From a virus: DNA of 57,742 bases. This document shows positions 17,217 to 23,329 of this stretch, one piece after another (within the stretch, counting starts at the first letter, position 1; each line of letters starts with the position of its first letter). The position numbers were made by a program, and so were the translations under genes. The notes under the pieces were generated by a model. That model was not told where the DNA came from and made no database searches. It saw only the letters and a list, made by a program, of their open reading frames with translations. The stretch is taken from the IMG/VR virus record IMGVR_UViG_3300042484_002226, positions 1 through 57,742 of that record. One strand, 5' to 3'.

Positions 17217-17224
17217 TATTTATA
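17217..17224 (-). promoter_or_regulatory. Late promoter TATAAATA for terC
   Basis: On the minus strand the sequence reads AAATTATAAATACG, a perfect T4 late octamer. Its TAA is also the stop codon of the gene at 17220-17903. Predicted +1 is near 17211, giving a leader of about 50 bases with AAGGA just before the terC ATG at 17160. Confidence 0.75.
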
Positions 17225-17903
17225 ATTTCAATTTGTCAACAACCCAGTTTGAAATCCATTGGGCACCGTCGATACCAAAGTGAAATCCTTTGTCTATAAC
17301 TAGATCTAAAAATTTTTCAGTGCCTAATAACTTTTCTACACAGGGTACATTTTCTAGCCCCGGAACTTCTCTATATAGTTTTCTGTGAAAGAATACTAGA
17401 TCGGATAACGATCTTGCTCTGTGAGAAAATGCTCTGTACTCAGGATCAAAATGATTTTGATCTTCATGCATGACCATAAGATTTTTTAGGAATTGAAATT
17501 TTTCTGCCGTTACAGGATTAGACAAATTTTCCTTGGTTTGTCTTTTTCCGCTGAGACCATTGAACGGCCAAATGCCTTTGATGCTCATCGGTAACACCGA
17601 ATAATTATCTGAAATTTGTAATAGGTCTTGTTCTAGATTTAATTTAAATCCTGGATCATAAAACGTCATTCTTGTTGGTTCGGTAAGTTGTGTTATCACT
17701 AAATCTGATTTTAATTGTTCAGACACTTGATCAATCATGTTTAACGAAAATAATACGCTGGTTGCTTGTCTTCCAAAATTATAAACTTTTAAATCTGGTC
17801 TTGCCAATGACAATTGATATGGCCAAGACTGTCTTGGTTCACAAGAATCAAACACACCCCCTGTAAAACTACAACCAAAACAAGCAATAACTTTTTGTGA
17901 CAT
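17220..17903 (-). CDS. SGNH-hydrolase-like protein
   Basis: A 227-aa protein from the ATG at 17903 (MSQKVIACFGCSF). The first block 'CFGCSFTGG' puts Ser in the nucleophile position with Cys instead of the usual Asp before it, as in the GSCFS/GCSFT branch of SGNH proteins. A candidate Asp/His pair is 'DKGFHFGIDGAQWI' near the end. It sits 1 base after paralog C of the capsule-like family and reads in the same operon. Possibly acts on acylated sugars; the activity is uncertain. Confidence 0.6.
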   Translation of the reverse strand: MSQKVIACFGCSFTGGVFDSCEPRQSWPYQLSLARPDLKVYNFGRQATSVLFSLNMIDQVSEQLKSDLVITQLTEPTRMTFYDPGFKLNLEQDLLQISDNYSVLPMSIKGIWPFNGLSGKRQTKENLSNPVTAEKFQFLKNLMVMHEDQNHFDPEYRAFSHRARSLSDLVFFHRKLYREVPGLENVPCVEKLLGTEKFLDLVIDKGFHFGIDGAQWISNWVVDKLKL

Positions 17904-17904
17904 A

Positions 17905-18804
17905 TTAAACAAGATAAGGTAAGAATTTTTTGTAGATCAATCCTTGACGGCTTTCCTCGTCGGTCCAGTGGCATGCACTTAAATCATTTAACCATTGTGC
18001 ACGATCGAGCATAGTCGGATTGTGAATTGTTTTGACATCAGTGTTGGCCACCGGCCAACACACACTACTGGGATCATCTACCCACAACGGAACTCCTGTC
18101 AGTGTTGCAGCAACACCACTGCTGCTGTTAAACACAAAAGCGCCGGCAGCATGTTTTAAATCTTTCAATAACGAGTGTTGGATTGGATCACTTACTGTGA
18201 CTCCGGGTCGTATCAACGCAGTTGGATCGGCCATTTTTCCCGGATGCGGGCGTAACACGATGGGCATGTCAGTGTGTTGCTGTATGAGTTTTATTTTTTG
18301 TTCGGTCCAGTCTAGTGGATGCAGGCCTTTCATGGTAAACCCACCGTCCCGTTGCATCAGCAACAGTATGTAATTTCCAGTTGAGCGCCACCCATGCACA
18401 GCAATTCCAAGATCTTTTGACAATTGCTTCCATCTGGAAGAGTCTGAATTTTTATTAGCATAGTTGCCGGTGTCGTAAAACGGACTGCCTATACTGTACC
18501 GTAGATACCGACTGTCATGGTCTGCAAATTTAAAACAATTTGCATCAATACACATTGTGTGATTGCCCGACTGCTGCTGCTGCTGTATTATGTGTGCTCG
18601 TAGTTTTATGTTGGGTGTGTGTTGTTCAGGACTGGCCCACCCTAATATTACGGCCAACTTTGAAGGAGTATATGTATTTTGTTTTTCTACGTGTACTGTG
18701 GCACCGTGAGATCGTGCGCCATCCGCAAACGCTGTCAAGGTATCAACTTTTCTACCGGGACTTTGTTTTTGTAAGGAACTTAGATAAACAACAACATCAT
18801 GCAT
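17905..18804 (-). CDS. Capsule-synthesis-like glycosyltransferase paralog C
   Basis: A 299-aa protein. It shares with paralog A the order 'AVHGWRSTGNYILLLMQRDGG', 'HTDMPIVLRPHPGKMADP' (a His-Pro-Gly that matches KpsS-type donor loops), 'AAGAFVFNSSSGVAATLTGVPLWV' and 'MLDRAQWLNDLSACHWTDEESRQG'. It overlaps the upstream gene (18797) by 8 bases. Of the four paralogs, A and C keep the RTHPR/RPHPG loop while B and D have Arg/Gln-rich loops there, suggesting two subfamilies with different donors. Confidence 0.62.
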   Translation of the reverse strand: MHDVVVYLSSLQKQSPGRKVDTLTAFADGARSHGATVHVEKQNTYTPSKLAVILGWASPEQHTPNIKLRAHIIQQQQQSGNHTMCIDANCFKFADHDSRYLRYSIGSPFYDTGNYANKNSDSSRWKQLSKDLGIAVHGWRSTGNYILLLMQRDGGFTMKGLHPLDWTEQKIKLIQQHTDMPIVLRPHPGKMADPTALIRPGVTVSDPIQHSLLKDLKHAAGAFVFNSSSGVAATLTGVPLWVDDPSSVCWPVANTDVKTIHNPTMLDRAQWLNDLSACHWTDEESRQGLIYKKFLPYLV

Positions 18805-19807
18805 GTTCGTTCAGTATACGCCAGGCTGTGCCATCGCGCATGTCTACTTCAGTAAATTGGCAATAGGCCATGTGTCGCGCCCAGGCGTCTACTTCGTCCA
18901 GTGTGGGTATTTTTAAATTTTCAATCTCCGCAACTGATTGACTGCACAGCGCAGCAGCAGCATTGGGACCAAGTGTGATAGCCGGTTTACCGTGCAATAA
19001 TGCTTCGCCGGCAGCAATGCTGGAGAATGTCACAAGGCAATGCACGTCGCGGTCCAGGGCCATTTCCATGGTATCATCATTAACCCTGGTACTACGACCC
19101 TGTTTGGTTCTGAACACAATAGGTCGATCTGTAACTGATTCAATCTCTGTTTTTACTTGTTCTAGCCATTCTTCAAGATTGATGTTGTAGATATTCAATA
19201 GTTTTTGACTGGGCGGGGCCAACAATATGTTAGAGCCGCCTCTAAATTTTCTTAATTTTACACCAGTGGCACCAAACCTATCACCGGGTCGTTCAATTAT
19301 AGGGCCAAAGTTTTGTACATCGTTGTGCGTAATTCTATGATAGGTTTTTTTGCGACCATTACCAAAATATCCTGTGTCTATGTAGTAAAAGTCGCGGCCA
19401 ACAGAACGACAGATCTCCATTTCTTTGCGTTTGGTTATGCCTCTAAATACCGCTGGAACCATGCTGGCACTGTGTTTTTCCCAGTCAGAAATTTGTCCGC
19501 CAGATCCCAGTATAAAACTTTGCAAAAATGGATCGTACATTTTGCCCTTCCTCTCAAATTTTGTATCTTTTTCGTCTGTTCCGATTGCCGCGGCCGCACT
19601 GTTGTCTAACTGTGTTAGCTGATTAACTAAAACGTCTAGTGTTATACCATAATATGTGCCGGCCGGGTCAACTCGATATTTGAGAATGTCATCGAATAAT
19701 GTTTTAACTGTTGGCGGTATCATGTCAAACACATGCGGTGGCGGAGGTGGAGGCGGTGGCGGAGGTGGAGGCGGAACATACGATGATCCTACCTGTTCCC
19801 AGTTCAT
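18797..19807 (-). CDS. Capsule-synthesis-like glycosyltransferase paralog D with N-terminal polyproline
   Basis: I chose the ATG at 19807, whose TCAT overlap with the upstream stop gives an ATGA junction; the ATG at 19858 lies 55 bases inside the upstream gene. The 336-aa protein begins MNWEQVGSSYV, then 13 consecutive prolines (residues 12-24), then a domain like paralog B: 'YYIDTGYFGN..KTYHRITHNDVQ', 'KFRGGSNILLAPP', 'VTDRPIVFRTKQGRST', 'CLVTFSSIAAGEALLHGKPAITL' and 'ARHMAYCQFTEVDMRDGTAWRIL'. Translation through the proline run would normally need EF-P. Confidence 0.62.
   Translation of the reverse strand: MNWEQVGSSYVPPPPPPPPPPPPPHVFDMIPPTVKTLFDDILKYRVDPAGTYYGITLDVLVNQLTQLDNSAAAAIGTDEKDTKFERKGKMYDPFLQSFILGSGGQISDWEKHSASMVPAVFRGITKRKEMEICRSVGRDFYYIDTGYFGNGRKKTYHRITHNDVQNFGPIIERPGDRFGATGVKLRKFRGGSNILLAPPSQKLLNIYNINLEEWLEQVKTEIESVTDRPIVFRTKQGRSTRVNDDTMEMALDRDVHCLVTFSSIAAGEALLHGKPAITLGPNAAAALCSQSVAEIENLKIPTLDEVDAWARHMAYCQFTEVDMRDGTAWRILNEHA
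19737..19774. repeat. 18-bp tandem duplication encoding polyproline
   Basis: The plus strand carries GGTGGCGGAGGTGGAGGC twice in perfect tandem (19737-19754 and 19755-19772), then GG. On the minus strand it encodes six prolines per unit. The exact repeat points to recent slippage or duplication. Confidence 0.85.
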
Positions 19808-20490
19808 TCGATTGATCTTTGCTGACAATACTCTGTTAGCATACGTTCCCGGTGCCATTCACTGCCTTGATTAGTAGTGGCAAATTCGTGGAAGCAAGGC
19901 GTGCCTAGGGTATAATGCAACAGTTTGGCATCCTCATTTGGGCCGTACTCATCTGGCAACCAGTTCCACTCCGGGGGCAGCTCTCCGATACGCTCGTCTT
20001 GTAGCCAGGTAAAACGGTGTAGTTCTGCGCCAGTAGACTTCTGAATAAACTCTGGTGTAAGCTTACGGTTAGGGAAGCTGTTACAGTTCCATAAAATTAC
20101 CGAGCTCCAGTTCTTGCGCGGATAGTCCTCATTCTTGGCGCCTAGGTATTTCTCTGACATGCGTGTTTTATAGTCATGCATGACCACTTGAACATCTAGC
20201 TCCAACCGACGCAAGTCCCATAACTTGATAATATCGTCACAGACAACCATATCGCCATCAATAAAGATTGCATGCCCTTGAAAGTTCATAAGGTGAGGAA
20301 CAAGGAATCTACTGTAGATAAATTGATTGCTGCCGTCGGTGTGTGTTTCTTTGTAGTCGTCGAACAAGTTCAGGGCCAAGGGGATGATGGCCACTGGCCG
20401 ACTGGCGTACCTAATGATAGAGTTTGCGCATACGTGGAATGCAATTGCTTCACGTGGGTCGTATCCGATGAAAATTGGAATAGGTTTCAT
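19804..20490 (-). CDS. Glycosyltransferase family 8-like protein
   Basis: I chose the ATG at 20490 (MKPIPIFIGYDPREAIAFHV), which lies 4 bases inside the upstream gene (ATGA-type junction). The 228-aa protein has the N-terminal 'IGYDPRE' block and the DxD motif 'HAIFIDGDMVVCDDI' near residue 90, as in GT8-like enzymes, then 'WSSVILWNC' and 'WNWLPDEY'. GT8 enzymes are retaining and use UDP-sugars with a divalent metal. It belongs to the leftward operon of five genes running 21251 to 17220. Confidence 0.7.
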   Translation of the reverse strand: MKPIPIFIGYDPREAIAFHVCANSIIRYASRPVAIIPLALNLFDDYKETHTDGSNQFIYSRFLVPHLMNFQGHAIFIDGDMVVCDDIIKLWDLRRLELDVQVVMHDYKTRMSEKYLGAKNEDYPRKNWSSVILWNCNSFPNRKLTPEFIQKSTGAELHRFTWLQDERIGELPPEWNWLPDEYGPNEDAKLLHYTLGTPCFHEFATTNQGSEWHRERMLTEYCQQRSIE

Positions 20491-21251
20491 AATCTTCTTT
20501 CTACATCTTCTTCTGCACAACGACTACCGTATTGAATTTCAATAAGAGTCAATGGATTCGAAGTTTCATTGACCAACTGATGCCAACAATGTAGTCCAAT
20601 ATGCAAGTATTGATGCTGGGTGTACCGTCCCTGTAGTTCTAGATCAGTACCAGCATCGAGCGTGTATATGCTAGCCTCGCCTTTGGTCACAAGCCAGAAT
20701 TCGGCGCGATCCTGGTGTCTTTGCATACTTAGTGCGGCCCCGGGCTCTACTGTAAGTTCTTTAACCTTGGACCCGGGCGAATCATGAACTACGCAATAAT
20801 GTCCCCACATGCGGCGCGTTTTGGGCGCACGCCATTCTTCCAGTAGCCAACTACTGGAGTTTTTCTCGATGACACCACCCACGTTAAACTTAAATTCTAA
20901 ATTAGCGTCTATTAATCTCAGCTCGGACATATTTTTGTCTGTGCGCTGATTACCATCGGCCACGATAATCTTATCCTGTGGATAGCTCTGACGAACCATT
21001 TCAATGGCATGCCGTGCACTGTCGTCACGATCGTCAAATGTGATTACAAAATCTACACCTTTGATATTCTGGACGAGCTCGGTGCGTTCTAAGATTGGCA
21101 TGAATGCTCGTCCCTTTCTGCGAGCTACCCACTCATCTGAGTTTACGCCAACTACAAGAATGTCGCCCAATTGACGTGCGGCTTTAAGATATGCAATGTG
21201 TCCCGAGTGGATGGGGTCAAATCCACCGGTTGCAAGAACGATAGTTTTCAT
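20487..21251 (-). CDS. Cytidylyltransferase fused to a cupin domain
   Basis: The ATG at 21251 gives 254 aa. Residues 1-140 are a nucleotidyltransferase of the RfaE/TagD class: 'GGFDPIHSGHIAYL' (9-22, GxFDxxHxGH), and 'DGNQRTDKNMSEL' in the place of the KxxxRTxGISTT region. Residues 150-254 are a cupin resembling the mannose-6-phosphate isomerase half of bifunctional GMP enzymes: 'VKELTVEPGAALSMQRHQDRAEFWLVTKG...HCWHQLVNET'. The fusion suggests activation of a sugar and isomerisation or regulation in one polypeptide. An exact late promoter lies 5 bases upstream. Confidence 0.8.
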   Translation of the reverse strand: MKTIVLATGGFDPIHSGHIAYLKAARQLGDILVVGVNSDEWVARRKGRAFMPILERTELVQNIKGVDFVITFDDRDDSARHAIEMVRQSYPQDKIIVADGNQRTDKNMSELRLIDANLEFKFNVGGVIEKNSSSWLLEEWRAPKTRRMWGHYCVVHDSPGSKVKELTVEPGAALSMQRHQDRAEFWLVTKGEASIYTLDAGTDLELQGRYTQHQYLHIGLHCWHQLVNETSNPLTLIEIQYGSRCAEEDVERRL

Positions 21252-21256
21252 TGTTC

Positions 21257-21264
21257 TATTTATA
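21257..21264 (-). promoter_or_regulatory. Late promoter TATAAATA, predicted leaderless start
   Basis: On the minus strand TATAAATA is followed by GAACA and then the ATG at 21251. With T4 spacing the +1 is exactly the A of the ATG, and no ribosome binding site fits between. Divergent to the plus-strand site at 21279. Confidence 0.75.
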
Positions 21265-21278
21265 TGTGTACTTTTTGA

Positions 21279-21286
21279 TGTAAATA
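21279..21286 (+). promoter_or_regulatory. Late-type promoter TGTAAATA, predicted near-leaderless start
   Basis: TGTAAATA is followed by CAAA and the ATG at 21291. Predicted +1 is 21292, within one base of the start codon. With the site at 21257-21264 it forms a divergent pair in a 39-base intergenic region. Confidence 0.5.
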
Positions 21287-21290
21287 CAAA

Positions 21291-22040
21291 ATGAAGAAAC
21301 ATAAGAATCATGCTGACCAAAAGAATTTTGCCTGCGTGATACACGGAAACATGTATGACTGGCGGTATGTTGAAAACTTGTACAATATGCTGCAAGCTAA
21401 CACCCAGCACAAAATAAAGTTTCATGTGTTTACTGAACCATCGAGACCGGTGCCGGCACCGATGATCAAGCACGACTTAATAAACTGGCCTGGTATCAGT
21501 GGTCCAAAAAAGGCCTGGTGGTACAAGATGCAGATGTTTGATCCAGCGCACATACCCGGGAATCTGCTGTACATGGATCTTGACGTGGTGATCACCGGCA
21601 ACATTGATTGGATCTGGGGACTGAGCCCTCACCACTTTTGGGCCGTACGGGATTTTAGACACCTCTGGAGACCCTCCTGGGCCGGTCTAAACTCCAGCAT
21701 AATGTACTGGGACACAGAACGGTGGAAACGTATCTGGGCCAACTTTCAGACTCGTAATGTCCTGGACACTGCCCGGCAATTCCACGGTGATCAGGATTTT
21801 TTAAATGTAGCTGTTGACTTTAAAGACCGTAGATTCTTTGATAGTGATGCTGTGCAAAGCTGGCGCTGGCAAATCAAAGATGGCGGACTTGACATAAAAA
21901 CACGTACATATCGTTTGCCTGGCACCGGTACTGTGCTAGATCCCAAAACCCGTGTGATGATTTTTCACGGCAGCCCTAAACCACATGAAGTAACAGATTC
22001 TGTTGTATCTGGCTACTGGAACACTACGCCGACTAAATAA
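21291..22040 (+). CDS. GT-A type glycosyltransferase
   Basis: A 249-aa protein. 'NFACVIHGNMYDWRYVENLYNML' is the first strand-loop-helix. 'KKAWWYKMQMFDPAHIPGNLLYMDLDVVITGNIDWIWG' contains the Lys helix and DxD motif (DLD near residue 99) typical of GT-A enzymes found in many T4-like marine phages. 'SWAGLNSSIMYWD' is the conserved Gly-x-Asn-Ser acceptor block, and 'VMIFHGSPKPHEV' the closing His motif. It stands alone, read rightward from a late-type promoter. Confidence 0.75.
   Translation: MKKHKNHADQKNFACVIHGNMYDWRYVENLYNMLQANTQHKIKFHVFTEPSRPVPAPMIKHDLINWPGISGPKKAWWYKMQMFDPAHIPGNLLYMDLDVVITGNIDWIWGLSPHHFWAVRDFRHLWRPSWAGLNSSIMYWDTERWKRIWANFQTRNVLDTARQFHGDQDFLNVAVDFKDRRFFDSDAVQSWRWQIKDGGLDIKTRTYRLPGTGTVLDPKTRVMIFHGSPKPHEVTDSVVSGYWNTTPTK
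22032..22039 (+). promoter_or_regulatory. Late-type promoter ACTAAATA overlapping a stop codon
   Basis: ACTAAATA contains the first two bases of the TAA stop (22038-22040) of the preceding glycosyltransferase. Predicted +1 is near 22045, just before GGAGAA (22049-22054) and the ATG at 22059. Confidence 0.55.
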
Positions 22041-22058
22041 AGCATATTGGAGAACTGT

Positions 22059-22628
22059 ATGGCAACGACACTAGAATCGACTATCACTCGAACTTTTAAA
22101 CAACTAGGACTAGGATACGATGTGGTGCCCGGCACAACCGGAGTAATCTCGGTATCACTTGATGGACAAGTAATTTATAATGGACCAGTGCCCGGAGTAC
22201 CTGACCCGGTACCTGACCCAGTACTCGAACTAGTAGAGTCGGGTAGTTCCGTTAACCTTGCACTTGTTCCCTCAGACCCACACCAGGAGTTGTTTACATG
22301 GCCGTTGGATATTGATGACATGGGTCCCATGGAAATGAAGATTGAGGTCTGGGACTGTACGTTACAGTTGGGTGCCACAATGTCGAATTACACATCGCCT
22401 GTAGTCGGCGAGCATTCAGAATTTAATCGAATAGCGTATGAACAAACGGTAAACGGGTTAGAATGCCAGGACCCGTTTACTAACGTTCGGCTTAATGGTA
22501 CTCCTATACAACGTAATACTAGTCCGCCTGGCGCGCCGGCAATCCTATTACCTGGACAATGTTGGTGGGTAATCACAGAAGGCTGTATTTTTGAAGCAAC
22601 CCTTAACGTAGAGCCAGGCTGGCTTTAA
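22059..22628 (+). CDS. Probable late virion-associated protein, 189 aa
   Basis: The ATG at 22059 is chosen over the upstream TTG because GGAGAA precedes it by 4 bases. The protein starts with 'TLESTITRTFKQLGLGYDVVPG', followed by a beta-rich sequence with a Pro-Asp-Val repeat (GVPDPVPDPVLE) near residues 50-61. No family recognised. The late promoter and a terminator at 22649 isolate it as a single-gene unit, typical for a structural or surface component. Confidence 0.65.
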   Translation: MATTLESTITRTFKQLGLGYDVVPGTTGVISVSLDGQVIYNGPVPGVPDPVPDPVLELVESGSSVNLALVPSDPHQELFTWPLDIDDMGPMEMKIEVWDCTLQLGATMSNYTSPVVGEHSEFNRIAYEQTVNGLECQDPFTNVRLNGTPIQRNTSPPGAPAILLPGQCWWVITEGCIFEATLNVEPGWL

Positions 22629-22648
22629 TTCAACTAAACTCCAATCAC

Positions 22649-22674
22649 AAACCCACCTCGTTGTGGGTTTTCCT
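22649..22674 (+). terminator. Rho-independent terminator
   Basis: AAACCCAC and GTGGGTTT pair perfectly (8 bp, 22649-22656 with 22663-22670) around the loop CTCGTT, followed by TTCC and TTT. It ends the late gene at 22059 and insulates the early promoter at 22679. Confidence 0.8.
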
Positions 22675-22678
22675 TTGG

Positions 22679-22707
22679 TCGACCAGAAATGGCACCCGTG
22701 CTATAAT
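22679..22707 (+). promoter_or_regulatory. Sigma70-type promoter TCGACC-N17-TATAAT
   Basis: TCGACC (22679-22684), 17-base spacer ending in TGC, TATAAT (22702-22707). A perfect 10-bp palindrome GTATGCATAC follows at 22708-22717, on the expected start site, and GGTCGACC at 22677-22684 is itself palindromic; both could be operator sites. Confidence 0.7.
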
Positions 22708-22739
22708 GTATGCATACGGTAAGGAACAAGGAGCAAGCA

Positions 22740-22937
22740 ATGAGCTGGAACAAAGAAGGCAAGCAGATCACTGCAATGTACCAAGGGCAACAGGTTACTG
22801 GCACTGTGGAGTCTAGCCGTGTAAAGTACGGTGCGGGCAAAGTTGAACACTTGCTGATTCTGGACCGGCCCATCCAGTTGCGGTGGCGCACGGAACCCAC
22901 AGATCGCTTGCTGATCAACGAGGACGAGGTCGGTTGA
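22740..22937 (+). CDS. Small early protein, 65 aa
   Basis: I chose the ATG at 22740 (MSWNKEGKQIT), preceded by AAGGAGCAAGCA. The protein looks like a small beta-barrel: 'ITAMYQGQQVTGTVESSRVKYG...HLLILDRPIQLRWRTEPTDRLLINEDEV'. Similar short proteins are common in the early regions of phages of Proteobacteria, with no known function. It has its own sigma70 promoter, and the next promoter begins inside its last codon, so each gene of this block is controlled separately. Confidence 0.7.
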   Translation: MSWNKEGKQITAMYQGQQVTGTVESSRVKYGAGKVEHLLILDRPIQLRWRTEPTDRLLINEDEVG

Positions 22938-22962
22938 CCAATAATTCCCGTTCTGCTATAAT
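22934..22962 (+). promoter_or_regulatory. Sigma70-type promoter TTGACC-N17-TATAAT
   Basis: TTGACC (22934-22939), spacer of 17, TATAAT (22957-22962) with an upstream TGC extended -10. The -35 box overlaps the stop codon of the preceding gene. CGGTTGACCAATAA here is repeated exactly at 23269-23282. Confidence 0.85.
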
Positions 22963-22982
22963 ACACGCTTACTAGGAGATTT

Positions 22983-23219
22983 ATGAGATTTGAAGTCAAA
23001 GTGTGCGACAGCATCTACAATGTAATGTTCATTGCCCAGGTCGATGACATATACGTGTCGGTTTTCTCTCCTCTGGTCAAGTCCTTTACGAGTTCCATCA
23101 AGAGGGTTCACCCGGGCGAAGGCAACTGCGGTGAGCAGAACGAATACGAAGCGACTTACTCGGGAATCTGTATCAAGTACCCGGACTTTGTCAAACTGAT
23201 GAACAACATAGACATTTAG
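22983..23219 (+). CDS. Small early protein, 78 aa
   Basis: The ATG is preceded by AGGAGATTT. The product has a beta-rich N-terminus (MRFEVKVCDSIYNVMFIAQ) and a C-terminal helix, with three cysteines. I do not recognise it. The strong promoter and ribosome binding site suggest an early host-takeover or regulatory peptide. No membrane segment. Confidence 0.65.
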   Translation: MRFEVKVCDSIYNVMFIAQVDDIYVSVFSPLVKSFTSSIKRVHPGEGNCGEQNEYEATYSGICIKYPDFVKLMNNIDI

Positions 23220-23271
23220 TTCGACGCTCGTTATCCAGGGCGTATCATGGTGCTTTGCGGAACCGAAGCGG

Positions 23272-23300
23272 TTGACCAATAAATCAGCTTGTGCTATAAT
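23272..23300 (+). promoter_or_regulatory. Sigma70-type promoter TTGACC-N17-TATAAT
   Basis: TTGACC (23272-23277), spacer of 17 ending TGC, TATAAT (23295-23300). It drives the AAA+ gene at 23330 through a short leader with GGAGCAAGAA before the ATG. The rest of the 110-base gap before it shows nothing else I can support. Confidence 0.85.
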
Positions 23301-23329
23301 GTATTTACTGTAGCAAAACGGAGCAAGAA

